A DNA stretch of 64,000 nucleotides from Symbiodinium natans. Its lineage: Eukaryota > Sar > Dinophyceae > Suessiales > Symbiodiniaceae. The stretch spans positions 780,514-844,513 of the forward strand of contig CAJNDS010000569.1 of NCBI GenBank assembly GCA_905221605.1. Reading direction: 5' to 3'. Below, piece after piece: positions 53,247-63,631 of this stretch. The position numbers and the translations under genes were made by a program. Each line of letters starts with the position of its first letter. The stretch's first letter is position 1. The notes beneath the pieces are model-generated. The model was not told where the DNA came from. It searched no databases and worked only from the letters and a program-made list of their open reading frames with translations.

Positions 53247-55020
53247 CTAGTACCTCATCGGTGTTCCCAGCTCCTTGCCCACACAGTCCAGAAGCATGAA
53301 TCCGCCTTGACTGTGCTTGGGACAATATTTGAAAAAGTCGGGATCCGTGTTGGTGTCCTCCATGCGCATCCGGCGGAGGTCTGCCAGGACGGCGTCGAGC
53401 TGCTCGTTGAGCCCAAAGCGCGCGTGGCGCGCCACGTCGGAGCGGGCGGCCCACCAGGACTCCTCATGCGCATCTTCCAAGTTCCCAGAGGTGCGCACGA
53501 AGCTCCGGACCGCACCTTCCCAACGCCGGTTGCGGCGCGGAACCGCGGATCGCGCGGCCTTGTCCGCAGCGGTCAGGACGAGCCTGGGGCCCTTCCGCAA
53601 GGGCGAGGTGCCCCAAATCCGCAGCTCAAAATAATCCTCCGGCGGGTTCCAGCTGCGGACCAAGGCTTTGGCTGGTGGAGTCAATATCCTTGGCAGCCCA
53701 GTAACCATATTCTCACAACAGGGCACACATGTTTTGGGGCTCGTGACTGTGCAAAGGAACCCGGAACCAACAGAAAGGGACAAAAAAGGGGCACTAATTA
53801 CTGAGCTGGCAAAGTATCTCTGGTGCTATGGTCACCAGCTTTGCTGCGGCCTGAGCCTTCTCCTTGACCTCGTCTTCGTCGAGGTTGGCAACCGGCAGCG
53901 CTGGCAGAAATGTTTGGGAGCCCCGTCGGCCCACCGAAGAGCGGCGTCCGGACGGAGACTTTCGGCCACTCGAACCTTTTGAGGCGATGGAGATGACGCT
54001 GCCTCGCGACTGCACCTTGTTCAAGGCCTGATTCTCTGCATCACCGGAGATGCTTCTTCGTGCAGAGGCAGAGCCTCTGCGTGTGGGTGTCTCAAGCGTC
54101 GTCGACTGTCGGGAATATCTTCTCTGGTGTGATGGCCGGCGGCTGGTCTGAGATCCTGAACGATCGGCCGCCTCCGACCCCGAAGATGGCGGCCGCTCCG
54201 TGGCCGTTGCCGGCTGCAATTGGTGTCTGCCACGTGCCAAGACAAATGTCAGTGTCTCCTTGGCTTTGACCTCGACCTCCAGTTGCACGCGGATGGGGCC
54301 AGGCCGGTGAGTAAGGCTCTGCGCAGAAGCGAGGATCTTAAAAACACGGCAAGCTCCAAGTTTCGCTGTGCCTGACTCCTCCGCTTCTTCTGCCTTAAGC
54401 ATGGTTTGCGCACGCTTGGTCATCCCCTTCTTCAAAACCTGTTCTTCACCCTTGTCCTCTTCCTTCTCATCTGACGCCAGCTGCTTCACCCGCTTACCCC
54501 AGCGAGTGCCCTGGAGAAGCCACAGCTCCAGTGTGCTACTTGGCTCCGGCAACTTGGCGCGCAGCTCGGCCCTCAACAGCGTCACCCGGTCAGTTTCCAG
54601 CTGCACCTGAGGGTTCTGTGCAGTGCCAGGGCCCCCATCCGGGCTCCACTGCCCTCGGACACAGCAGGGACCATCCGCAAAGTCTCCAGCAATACTCTCA
54701 TCACTGTCCGTGGACTTCTCAGGGAAGAGCTCCAATCGAACTTTGTTAACGAAATTGTCGATGCTTGGATCCTCTGCCAGGGAGTCGTCAGACGCAGCAC
54801 CATCGTCAGAGCAACACGAACTGTTGCCATTTTCGTTCGCAGGAACGGCGGAGAAGCTCGCCTCACGAACCAGCTCGCACAATTCCCAGATGGACATGCG
54901 ATCGTCCAGCGCCACAGTTCTGTCCTTGGAAGACCGAAGGGCATCAATGGAACCTGCATCGAGGATATTGGCCAGCTCATCAAAGGTCACACTGCCATGA
55001 CCAGGCACATGGCCGCTCAT
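53247..55020 (-). CDS. Hypothetical protein, two large exons
   Basis: The largest coding region here. The first block (55020 to about 53830) begins near ATG 55020 or continues from an upstream exon through the acceptor TGCTGCAG at 55026. It has SVTFDELANILDAGSIDALR, an acidic/Ser linker, ELWLLQGTRWGKRVKQLASD, a charged helix (KEEDKGEEQVLKKGMTKRAQ) and a basic Arg/Ser-rich tail. After a short intron the second block (53688 to 53247) has SWNPPEDYFELRIWGTSPLR, RRWEGAVRSFVRTSGNLEDA, and LDAVLADLRRMRMEDTNTDP, ending GTPMRY. I do not recognise the family. The intron edges are not settled: CTC|AGTAATT or CTG|GTGACC as donor and CCAAG or CACCAG as acceptor. About 560 residues in total. Confidence 0.7.
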
Positions 55021-55083
55021 CACCCACTGCAGCAACGATGGTAAGTTTCGAGTTTTCGGCCCTATATGGACCCTACAACCAAA

Positions 55084-55290
55084 TCACCTTCGTGGCAAAA
55101 CAGTTTCGTACTGGGTTGGGAGTGCATTTGGGTCGTCCTGCATTGAAACAGCTGCAGTTGTCAAAAGGGATTTGCATGTGATCTCGGGGCGCTTGGCGCA
55201 GGCAATGCAGAAATCCGGATCCAGGGCCGGAAATGTTCTTCCAGTGAGGGGCTGTGGGCTTGGGAAACCCAGCCCGAAAGCCTTGTGGCA
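55084..55290 (-). CDS. Possible exon upstream of the hypothetical gene
   Basis: Open frame with coding character: PSPQPLTGRTFPALDPDFCI, then CKSLLTTAAVSMQDDPNALP, then TQYETVLPR before a GT donor (AG|GTGATTTGG). It may be an earlier exon of the gene at 53.2-55.0 kb, but the phase does not fit with the acceptor at 55026. Confidence 0.45.
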   Translation of the reverse strand, partial: CHKAFGLGFPSPQPLTGRTFPALDPDFCIACAKRPEITCKSLLTTAAVSMQDDPNALPTQYETVLPRR

Positions 55291-55578
55291 GTGCCATGTG
55301 GTAATTCGACTGAACTTAGATGAGTTTTGGCTAGATGCTAATACAAGTCTTCGAAACCGGCTTATCAAAAGGAAAGGGTTTCAGAATCGAACGACTGGAT
55401 CAATTTTCGAACGATTCAAGCCCGCCGCCCGCCTAAACCTTGAGCTCTGCAAACATCCCCCCTCCCCCCCGACTCAAAGTAGAGTTGTAAAGGCCCTATA
55501 GGTTGTGCCCTAAACCCTAAACCCTAAACCCTAAACCCTAAACCCTATTGCTAAACTCCCTGTCCCCCCACATGCCAC

Positions 55579-55647
55579 GTGCGCCTCGGGCTTGGGGAAG
55601 CGGTTTCGGATCTCTGCCTCCAACTCCTCCTTCTTATCGTGGTAGGC
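55579..55647 (-). CDS. Coiled-coil mini-exon (gene C)
   Basis: Acceptor GCTGGAAG, then AYHDKKEELEAEIRNRFPKP and EAH, then a GT donor (CAC|GTGGCATG). 23 codons, phase 0 at both ends. Confidence 0.65.
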
Positions 55648-55724
55648 CTTCCAGCCTGCTGGCTAAAAGGGAGTTTGGGTCGTTTCGGGTTTACGGCTCG
55701 GAACTGACTCGTGTAACGCAACTT

Positions 55725-55835
55725 AGAGGGGGGGGGGAGGCGGGGGGGGGGAGGGGGGGTTGAGGAAAGCGGGTAGGCTGGGCTATGGTAGGCTTGGAGT
55801 ATTCTTATGTTGGGGGGGGAGGGGGGGGGGGCAAA
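55725..55835. repeat. G-rich low-complexity stretch
   Basis: Three G/A-rich runs. The poly-Pro ORF on the minus strand is an artefact. AT and GT microsatellites follow at 55890-55995. Confidence 0.8.
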
Positions 55836-56056
55836 TGAACGGGGGTGCGTTTGAGAGGGAGGCTTTGGCGTGGTATGTATACATGTAAAATCATATACAT
55901 ATACATATACATGTATATATATATATATGTGTGTGTGTGCATTATTTGTTTTTGCTTTGTACACATATGTATATATATATATATGTATATGTACATGGCG
56001 GCCAAGAGTTTAGGGTTTTGGGATGTTATCGGGTGTCGAGGCTTGGAAAGTCGTAA

Positions 56057-56111
56057 CTGCAACTTGCCCTCCAGGTTGGTGATACGCTTTTTCGTTCGTA
56101 GAACGTGACGT
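56057..56111 (-). CDS. Coiled-coil mini-exon (gene C)
   Basis: Frame HVLRTKKRITNLEGKLQ after an acceptor CACGAG. Donor not clear. Basic then leucine-heptad character. Confidence 0.55.
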
Positions 56112-56151
56112 CTCGTGGTTGCCGACGGCTCTAAAGTTGGCTCAGCCTTGG

Positions 56152-56210
56152 CTAAACCCTAAACCCTAAACCCTAAACCCTAAACCCTAAACCCTAAACC
56201 CTAAACCCTC
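56152..56210. repeat. Telomere-like CCCTAAA array
   Basis: About eight perfect heptamers between two exons. Confidence 0.9.
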
Positions 56211-56227
56211 TCAACTCTTAGGAGAAC

Positions 56228-56321
56228 CTGCCAGCGAGTCGCATGTCTCAGCGCTGGCGCGCTGCTTGTCCGCCTCAATGCGCTGCGTTCGGCAAGCCCT
56301 GGCTGCGAAGCGAGCTGCCCA
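56228..56321 (-). CDS. Coiled-coil exon (gene C)
   Basis: Acceptor ACCATGAG, then WAARFAARAC, RTQRIEADKQRASAETCDSL and A, then a good donor (GGCAG|GTTCTCC). 94 nt. Confidence 0.65.
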
Positions 56322-56336
56322 CTCATGGTAAAGTCG

Positions 56337-56464
56337 GGGCAGGGTTCAGGGTTCAGGGTTCAGGGTTCAGGGTTCAGGGTTCAGGGTTCAGGGTTCAGGG
56401 TTCAGGGTTCAGGGTTCAGGGTTCAGGGTTCAGGGTTTAGGGTTTAGGGTTTAGGGTTTAGGGC
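56337..56464. repeat. Variant TTCAGGG array changing to TTTAGGG
   Basis: About thirteen identical GGGTTCA units at 56341-56431, then about four GGGTTTA units. A homogeneous variant block. Confidence 0.9.
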
Positions 56465-56675
56465 TAGGAGTAGGGGCTTTGGGGTCCATCATCCAAGCCA
56501 CTGTAGGGCCTAGGTTATGCTCAGATTTCCTTGACTACCTCGTGAAGGTAAATTCATGGCCCAAGCACGGACCATGAGCCTTCCACGCTTTGAGGCTTCG
56601 AGGTTCCCCAAACCCTAAACCCTAAACCCTAAACCCTAAATCCTATAAACCCTAAACCCTTTATAAAACCAAAAC

Positions 56676-56718
56676 CTTAGAGCTTCGTAAGGGATGTCCT
56701 TGGCCAACTCGTGAAAGC
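56676..56718 (-). CDS. Mini-exon (gene C)
   Basis: Acceptor CTTGGGAG, then FHELAKDIPYEAL, then a GT donor (AAG|GTTTTGG). Good coding character. Confidence 0.55.
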
Positions 56719-57244
56719 CTCCCAAGGAACCGCAACATCTCAACTACGTACTCGATATGCATAATGGCATAGGGGGCCCTCCCCTTGCGGTACTTAGAAG
56801 TACAGTAGTAAGGGGACTTTTTTGTTAAGGGTTTAGGGCTTAGGTACGCATGCCCGCCATTGCCAGACTGATAGCCCAACTGAAAGCCACTTAATATCTA
56901 GGGCCCTTCTAGCGCACCCCCAGGCCTGAATCCTAAACCCTAAATAGTTACACTGTCCCTTAATATGGCCACTTTCCTTCTGTAAAGGGTTCTATATGGT
57001 TCTATGTATGGGGTCCCTATTGAAAGGCCCATACTACGGGACCAGGTAACTACCCCTAGACTAAAAAACCAACAACAACGACTATGATTAGTCTTCCGGT
57101 AATTCCTCTTCCTATGTACTTTTTATGGTTACCCCAAACTAACACCCCAAACCCCCACTACTACTAGTAGTATTAGTACTATTACTATGATTAGTAGTAT
57201 AGTACAGTACTAGTAGTCATATTGAGTCGTTGTAGTCGTAGTCT

Positions 57245-57280
57245 TCTCGTCTCCAGCGCGCGCCTCTCGGCCTCGTCTGC
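57245..57280 (-). CDS. Coiled-coil mini-exon (gene C)
   Basis: Acceptor GTTCCAAG, then ADEAERRALETR. Donor uncertain. Confidence 0.5.
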
Positions 57281-57514
57281 CTTGGAACCTCGCAGCTACC
57301 AACAGGAGGCCCTAAGACTTGGAGGCTTGCGAGTCTCGAGGAATTCAAAATTTGGGGAATGTTTAGGGTTTAGGGCTTAAGGGACTTTATGTAGTTCCCT
57401 AAATTCGGGTCTTTTTTTGGGGGTCCTTGAAAAAAGGACCCTAATATAGAGAATGTCCCGGAGTAACTATCCATTTTAGGATAGGGTTGTTTGGGCAGTG
57501 CAGTGCAACTCCTT

Positions 57515-57548
57515 TTTTTGAGGGGGGGGGGGGGGGGGGGGGGGGGGC
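57515..57548. repeat. Poly-G tract
   Basis: A T run and about 26 G. Confidence 0.9.
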
Positions 57549-57559
57549 TTTGGGGGCAT

Positions 57560-58140
57560 AATTAGATGGGTCGGATGTTAAGGTTGGTAATTGCATCAAC
57601 CACATGTGTGTGTGTGTGTGCGCGGCGTTTTATAGGGGCGCACAGACGCCTGGCGACAACGTACTCTCCCAAGCTCACAAGTTTTTTTGTCTGCCGGCAT
57701 GTTTTTAAAGGTTTGGCGTTCAAGGTTTGTGTTTACGGTCTAGGGCTTCTGCAGTACGGCTTGAGGCCCTGAGGGCCCTGGGCTCCAGGAATCTTAAAGA
57801 ACCAGAGCCCGGAGAATCCAGAAAGCTAAGCCGGCCAGCTCCATGTACAGCCTTAAGGAATTTCACTACGAAACGAGGCCCGAAACAAATTTTGTGATAG
57901 GTAGCCCACGGGCCGCCCAGACTGTCTTTAGTAAGTTTGTCTGGCCACCCACGGTAATACAGAGTTTTTTTTCCGGATGATTGTTTTAAAGGGTTTGTGT
58001 TTAGGGTTAAGGGCTTACGCAGTAAGGCTTGAGGCCCTGAGGCCCTTGGGTTCCAGGAATCTAAAGGCTGGAAAGCTTCAGGCCTTGAGGTCCGAAAGGC
58101 TTGAGGCCCTGAGGGCGGTTCCCCCCCCCCCCCCCCAATT
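57560..58140. repeat. Tandem-like duplicated block
   Basis: TTTTAAAGG...TTGTGTTTA...GGGCTT...GCAGTA.GGCTTGAGGCCCTGAGG...CCAGGAATCT occurs at 57702-57800 and again at 57984-58070. About 280 bases apart. No exon seen. Confidence 0.65.
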
Positions 58141-58212
58141 TGTTTGGTCCAAATTTGTTTGGGGGGGGGGGTGTCCTGTCTATTAAAGCCACTGCAACAT
58201 TAAACCCTAAGC

Positions 58213-58282
58213 CCTTGCCGAGGTCCCTGCGCTGCTGGTGCAGGTCCAGCTCGAGCTCTCGAATCTTGGTCTTGGCCGCATC
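58213..58282 (-). CDS. Coiled-coil exon (gene C)
   Basis: Acceptor GGGCCAAG, then DAAKTKIRELELDLHQQRRD and LGK, then a GC donor in a heptamer variant (AGG|GCTTAGGG). Very regular heptads. Confidence 0.7.
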
Positions 58283-58497
58283 CTTGGCCCAAAGCCATTT
58301 CCAAAACAGCGTTTCGGGCTTTTAGGGTCAGGTTTTAGGGTTTATAGGGTATAGGGTATAGCTGATAGGGTATAGGGTTTGGGGTTTGGGGTTTAGGGTT
58401 AGGGGTGTATCGATGACCGTTGAGCACCCGTCAAGCAGAGGTTCGATTTTGTGGGGTGCGTAAGGGGCTACGAAGCTTCATCCCCGGGGTCCGTGGG

Positions 58498-58577
58498 TTG
58501 GGATGTTGAACAGGGAGTATAGTGCCCCCTGTTATCGTCCCCATTAAGGACTGTGAGTATAAGGGGCAACATCCCAA
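58498..58577. mobile_element. Fold-back element family M, copy 6
   Basis: Starts TTGGGATGTTGAACAGGGAG and ends GGGGCAACATCCCAA, with ATAGTGCCCCCTGTTATC and CATTAAGGACTGTGAG inside. Tandem with the next copy. Confidence 0.7.
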
Positions 58578-58660
58578 TCCAGCTCCTTAATAATAGGGAG
58601 TATAGTGCCCCCTATTCTCATCCCTATCTAGGACTGCGAGTAGAAGGGGGAACATCCCAA
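58578..58660. mobile_element. Fold-back element family M, copy 7
   Basis: Lacks the full left end, shares ATAGTGCCCCCTATTCTCAT and GGACTGCGAGT, and ends GGGGGAACATCCCAA. It follows copy 6 directly. Confidence 0.65.
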
Positions 58661-58974
58661 TCCATGGGGTTCTGTACCTCCTTTCCTGGGGCTCTTGAGA
58701 CCCTAAACCCCATATTATATCCTTGCAGCAGGCCTTAACCATAAACCCTCACTAAACCCTTTTTGCAACTGGACTCTAAACCCTAAAGCCCCAAACCCTT
58801 TTTTGCATCCGGGCTAGGAGTTCCTGGCCGGAAAGTCTTAGCAACACTCTCAGACCCTAGCACCCTAAACCCTAAACCTGTACTCCCCTCAGAACCCGAA
58901 GGAAAAAGGAATTTTAATATCCCCTTTGGGTTCTGTATAAGTAAGAAGAGACAATGATCCCTAAGGGGGCTATA

Positions 58975-59338
58975 GAAACCCTAAACCCCAAACCTCCTAA
59001 CCCCTAAACCCCAAACCTCCTAAACCCTAAACCCTAAACCCTAAACAAGAAACCCTAAACTCCAAACCTCCTAAACCCTAAACCCCAAACCCTAAACCCC
59101 AAACCCTAAACCCTAGACTCTAGACCCGAAACCCTAAACCCCAAACCTCCTAAACCCTAAACCCCAAACCCCAAACCTCCTAAACCCTAAACTCTAAACC
59201 CTAAACCCCAAACCTCCTAAACCCTAAACTCTAAAACCCTAAACCCCAAACCCTAAACCCCAAACCCTAAACCCTAAACTCCAAACCTCCTAAACCCTAA
59301 ACCCTAAACCCCAAACCCTAAACCCTAAACCCTCCTAA
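58975..59338. repeat. Long degenerate heptamer field with AAACCTCCT variant
   Basis: CCCTAAA, CCCCAAA and the nine-base variant CCCCAAACCTCCTAA alternate for about 360 bases in a higher-order pattern. Confidence 0.85.
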
Positions 59339-59348
59339 AAGGCGGAGC

Positions 59349-59417
59349 CATGGATCCAGGGCTGCTCGGAGCTCCTCAGCCTCCTTCGAGAGCGGCTGCG
59401 CGCTCGAGGCGGCGCTC
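59349..59417 (-). CDS. Coiled-coil mini-exon (gene C)
   Basis: Acceptor TGAAGACCCAG, then SAASSAQPLSKEAEELRAAL and DP. It sits between the CCCTAAA field on its left and a TTTAGGG field on its right. Donor possibly ATG|GCTCC. Confidence 0.6.
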
Positions 59418-59429
59418 CTGGGTCTTCAG

Positions 59430-59960
59430 GGTTTAGGGTTCTAGGGTTCTAGGGTTCTAGGGTTCTAGGGTTCTAGGGTTTAGGGTTCTAGGGTTTAGGG
59501 GTTAGGGTTTAGGGTTTAATTAGGGTTTAGGGGTTAGGGTTTAGGGTTCAGGGGTTTAGGGTTTTTTGGGGGCTTAGGGTTTTTGGGGGTTAGGGGGGTT
59601 TAGGGTTTAGGGTTCTAGGGTTGTAGGCTTTAGGGGTTTTGGGGTCTAGGGTTTTGTTTGTGTTGGAAAGGCTTTACGAGGGTTATGAGTGGGGCAATTG
59701 GTTTAAAGGTTAGGGTTCTAGGGTAACTGGGCTTAGGGTTTTAGGGTTTTGTTTGTGTTGGAAAGGTCTTTACGAGGGTCATAGGTAGGGTAATTGCGTT
59801 TAGGGTTCTAGGGTTATAGGGTTTCAGGGTTTAGGGTTTAAGAGTTTTAAGGTTTTAGGGTTTCGGGTTTAGTATAAGTAGGGCTTATAGGTAGGTAAGT
59901 AGGGGTGATAGGCAGGTCAGCAGGGTTGTCCGTAGGGTAATTCTAAGTAGGGATCAGGTT
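59430..59960. repeat. Degenerate TTTAGGG / TTCTAGGG field
   Basis: Starts with about five GGGTTCTA octamers, then mixed variants, plus a direct repeat of GTTTGTGTTGGAAAGG and TTTACGAGGGT at 59655 and 59748. Confidence 0.85.
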
Positions 59961-60124
59961 ATAACCTTGCTTCCTAAACCCTAAACCCTAAACCCTAAAC
60001 CCTAAACCCTAAACCCTAAGCCCTAAACCCTAAACCCCAAACCCTAAACCACGCCTCTAAGTTCCCCTGAACCCGCAAGCAAGGCCTCTGGGGAAGTCTG
60101 GGACTTGGTCGATCGTTTTCTGTC

Positions 60125-60300
60125 ACTGGATGACTATTATACATGAATATATTTATATATGTATATATGTATATATATATTATATATTATATTTGTATAT
60201 ATGCATACATATATATATATATATATATTAGCTATGTGGACTATATAACTCATGCTTATCCTTGTTGACCTTGACGTGTATATATATATATATATGTATA
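60125..60300. repeat. AT microsatellite cluster
   Basis: Several TATATA/TATGTATA runs. No exon. Confidence 0.85.
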
Positions 60301-60408
60301 TAACTGTTCTGTCTGCTGTCCTTTTGTCTCGCAGGGTCTAGGGTCTAAGTAGCTACGTTGAGGGCTTAGGGCTTAGGGCTTCGCCTCGGATTTGGGCAGC
60401 AAAACCTC

Positions 60409-60475
60409 CTGTTTCATCCTTCCAATGTGTGCTGAGCAGCCGATTTGACTCGGCCTCTTCGCGCCACTCTTTGAC
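60409..60475 (-). CDS. Coiled-coil mini-exon (gene C)
   Basis: Acceptor TTCGCCTCGAG, then VKEWREEAESNRLL and STHWKDE. Donor uncertain (possible CAG|GAGG). Confidence 0.55.
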
Positions 60476-60759
60476 CTCGAGGCGAAATCAACTTGGGGCC
60501 CCAGAGGATGTACATACCTAAGGCGTGAAGACTTCCGAGGCTTAGAGTCCTAGGGTCCGCCCCCTGGCATGGCCTAAAGCCTAAACCCTGCCTGGCACCC
60601 TCCTTACCTACAGTTTGCAATGGGTTCTACCTACGAATTCAGGGGGTAGCCACTACTAAACTGTACGTAAATAGAGTCCCAGGTGAACCCTTCTGAGGTT
60701 TAGGGTTTAGGGTTTAGGGTCCCCACACCCCCCCCCCCCCCCCCCCCGAGCCCTCAAAC

Positions 60760-60819
60760 TGCCTCCTTCTCGAAGCTGGCCGCCCGCTTGTGCGAGCGCT
60801 CGACCTGCGCCTCGAGGTC
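60760..60819 (-). CDS. Coiled-coil mini-exon (gene C)
   Basis: Acceptor CCTCAAAG, then exactly 20 codons DLEAQVERSHKRAASFEKEA, then a GT donor (GCA|GTTTGAGGG). Phase 0 at both ends. Confidence 0.7.
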
Positions 60820-60839
60820 CTTTGAGGAGGCGGGCTAAG

Positions 60840-61325
60840 GGGTTTAGGGTTTCGGGCTTATAGGATGTATAGGGTTAAGGGTTTAGGGTTTAGGGTTTAG
60901 GGCTTATAGGATGTATAGGGTTAAGGGTTTTAGGGTTTTAGGGTTTCGGGTTTACAGGATGTAAAGGGTTACGGGTTTTAGCGTTTTAGGGTTTAGGGTT
61001 TATAGGATGTATAGGGTTAAGGGGGTTAGGGTTTTAGGGTTTAGGGTTTATAGGATGTATAGGGTTAAGGGTTTTCGGGTTTTGGGGTTTAGGGTTTATA
61101 GGGTTAGGATTTTCAGGGTATAGCGCAATTCTAGGGCTTGTGGTTGACATGGGCTGGGGTCTTGGGGCCTTGGATTTTCGGTGTTACGGTTGCTTCGGGC
61201 CCCCTAACAACCCTAAGGGTTTTTGTAGGGTTTAGGGTTTAGGATTTAGGGTTTAGGGTTAAAAAGGGTTTAAAAAGGTTTAGGGTTTAGGGTTAGGGTT
61301 TAGGGTTTAGGGTTTAGGGGTGTCA
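60840..61325. repeat. Higher-order heptamer repeat with TATAGGATGTATAGGG
   Basis: A 55-65 base unit (TATAGGATGTATAGGGTTAA then GGGTTTTAGGGTTTAGG) is repeated about five times, then plain heptamers to 61320. Confidence 0.85.
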
Positions 61326-61780
61326 AGGCAGAGTCTGACAATGAAGTGTTCATGCCCAAACATCTTTCTTAATATTAGCTCACAGATGTCAACTTGTCAA
61401 TACGGAGCTCACAGCTCATATCTATGTCCAGCAAGGATCGTACATGAAAATCTCAAATATGGATGACGTTGAAACTCAATATTCGAAAGCAAGACCATGA
61501 TTGGTTAGTTTCCTTTGCCACTTGCCTAGCTGATCCATGGGGTTCGGGCTTTAGGAATTGGAGCGGAGGAGTGTTTGGAGTGTGTCCTTCATGGCGCCAA
61601 AACTATGAACCCTAGAAGCCTATAAACCCTATGAACCCTATAAACCATAAAAAACCCTAAGATGAGTAAATCATACGAGTAACTACCATGCTTCTTCATT
61701 CTCCTTTGGGCGATGGAGTTGCTGGGTTTGGGGTTTATAGGTCAACGCCCCTAAACCCTAAACCCTAAACCCTAAATCCT
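61325..61780. other. No exon recognised
   Basis: Unique sequence with a few CCTATAAACC-type variants near 61610-61660. Confidence 0.4.
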
Positions 61781-61850
61781 TTTTGTCTGCGCCGAGGCTC
61801 CCGGATGCTCCTTTCCGCCGTCTCTTGGTCCCCTGAGCTCCTCCGGAGAT
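61779..61850 (-). CDS. Charged helical mini-exon (gene C)
   Basis: Acceptor CCCTGAAAG, then LRR and SSGDQETAERSIREPRRRQK, then a GA-type donor next to the heptamer (AAG|GATTTAGGG). 72 nt. Confidence 0.55.
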
Positions 61851-62354
61851 CTTTCAGGGCTGTTTAGGGTTTATGCGGGTTAGGGATAGGGTTTAGGGTT
61901 TAGGGCCTAGGATACAGCAGTTAGAGATGAGGGTTTAGGGAATTTGGGTCTAAGCCGACCGTGCTTCTGCCAGGCCATGTCTTCAAGACCCATATGCGCG
62001 CCCAACCCATACATTCAGGGATGTTGTTGGGTGGGACCCCTTGAAGGGACCTTGAATCTTACTTACTACCCTGCATTATACACCGGACCGATATACAGCC
62101 CTCCTATACCCCAGTGGCCCAGCCAAAACCTAAAACCTTTACGGCTACTCTACAGCCAAGTGCTGCTTTCTCCTACCTAGTTGCTGAATACCCTTGGCAA
62201 AAACACTTTAACCTTTCAATTATGATATATGCCCCAAAAGGTTTAAGGTTGCCCACTCAGCTACTAAGCCTAAACCCTAAACCCTAAACCCTAAGCCCTA
62301 AGCCCGAAGCCCTAAACCCCAAACCCCAAACCCTAACCCCCCCCCCCCCCCCAC

Positions 62355-62400
62355 GGGTCTTTCGCTGTAGCTTCGTGAGCTCATCCTGGAGGTCCTGGGC
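62355..62400 (-). CDS. Coiled-coil mini-exon (gene C)
   Basis: Acceptor CATGGGAG, then AQDLQDELTKLQRKT, then a GT donor (C|GTGGGGGG) next to a C tract. Regular heptads. Confidence 0.65.
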
Positions 62401-62422
62401 CTCCCATGGTCATGCGCAGGAT

Positions 62423-62541
62423 TTGGGATGTTCCCGCTCGTACTAACAGCCCTTCACAGTTTAGGGTTCAGGGTTTAGGGTTTAGGGTGATTTTTGTACC
62501 CCCCCCTATTATAATCCGTGCTAAGGACTGTTAGTATTCCC
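62423..62541. mobile_element. Fold-back element family M with heptamers inserted
   Basis: Left half TTGGGATGTTCCCGCTCG and right half TAAGGACTGTTAGTATTCCC flank four TTTAGGG-type heptamers. The heptamers therefore arrived in, or grew inside, an existing element. Confidence 0.6.
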
Positions 62542-62674
62542 AGCGCAGGATCCCTTAGACCAATAAACTTGAAGGCCTCTAAACCCCTTCAGGGGTAAGG
62601 GGCTAACATGATGAAGGAAGCCAATTACCCCAAACCCTAAACCCCAAACCCTAAACCCCTAAACCCGTAAACCC

Positions 62675-62711
62675 CTTGTTTGAAGCATGGTCTGAGGTCG
62701 GCGCCAGCACA
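62675..62711 (-). CDS. Possible micro-exon (gene C)
   Basis: Acceptor CATCTTTCAG, then CAGADLRPCFKQ. The donor would be at the heptamer edge. Confidence 0.35.
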
Positions 62712-62842
62712 CTGAAAGATGGACACTTCTCAAACCTCTAAACCCCTAAACCCCTAAACCCTCGAAACCCCTAAACCCCTAAACCCCTAAAGCCCTAAAC
62801 CCCTAAACCCCTAAACCCTAAGCCCAAAGCGGTCAGAGCCCC

Positions 62843-62901
62843 TGAGCCCATGTGTGTGGTGGGGAGCCTGCTGCTCTGCGGCGGCCATCTGCGTCGACTG
62901 C
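62843..62901 (-). CDS. Possible exon (gene C)
   Basis: Acceptor CTAAGAG, open frame STQMAAAEQQAPHHTH. Weak. Confidence 0.35.
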
Positions 62902-63129
62902 CTCTTAGCACTTCGGCATTCTTGGGGCCAAGACATGTACTCTTGGTAGCCCGGGAACCATATGGGTGTTTCCCATAGTTGCTAGGGGTACCCTTTTTTT
63001 GGGGGGGGGTTCCAAGAATCCGGATTATCGTATTGGGGGTATATGAAGGGTACCCCTATTACAATAGAATAGATTCTTATAAGGGCGCCCTCTTTTCTGC
63101 CTTTTCTTTGGGAATGGGGGGGGGGGCGT

Positions 63130-63200
63130 TGGCCTACTTGATAAGGGAACCTTGGACCCAAAAGAGGAAAAAGCGTAACCACTGGGCTGCCAAGGCCTCA
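63130..63200. repeat. Dispersed repeat family P, copy 3
   Basis: GGGAACCTTGGACCCAAAAG then AACCACTGGGCTGCCAAG, as at 4961 and 9520. Confidence 0.5.
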
Positions 63201-63371
63201 AAGGTTACCCAAAATAGACAGCATGATCCTTCAGAAGTCTCGGCCAACCCCTGAATTCAAACCTTCAAGGGCCCTAAACCCTAAACCCTAAACTTTTAAA
63301 CCCTAAACCCTAAATTTAAACCCTAAATAACCCTACACCCTACACCCTAAACCCTAAACCTTAATTAAAAG

Positions 63372-63420
63372 GCTTTGGAATTGGGGATCCAGCCGTCAGC
63401 CGACAGCTGCTTCAAGATCC
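63372..63420 (-). CDS. Mini-exon (gene C)
   Basis: Acceptor GAGACCAAG, then ILKQLSADGWIPNSKA. Good coding sense; donor uncertain. Confidence 0.5.
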
Positions 63421-63631
63421 CTTGGTCTCTGGTGTCTATTATTTGTTCAAGTTTCCTATTCTGAAGAGTAGGGTTTAAGGTTTAGGGCTTGGGGTCATCG
63501 ACTCCAGAATACTACGCTCTGCGGAACATATTCGACAGGCACAACTTTACCTTGACATAAGAAAAACTTGCAGGGACCCTTTCAATGGCAACTGGGCTGT
63601 GAACGACTCCCAGGAATGTAACCAAACTAAA

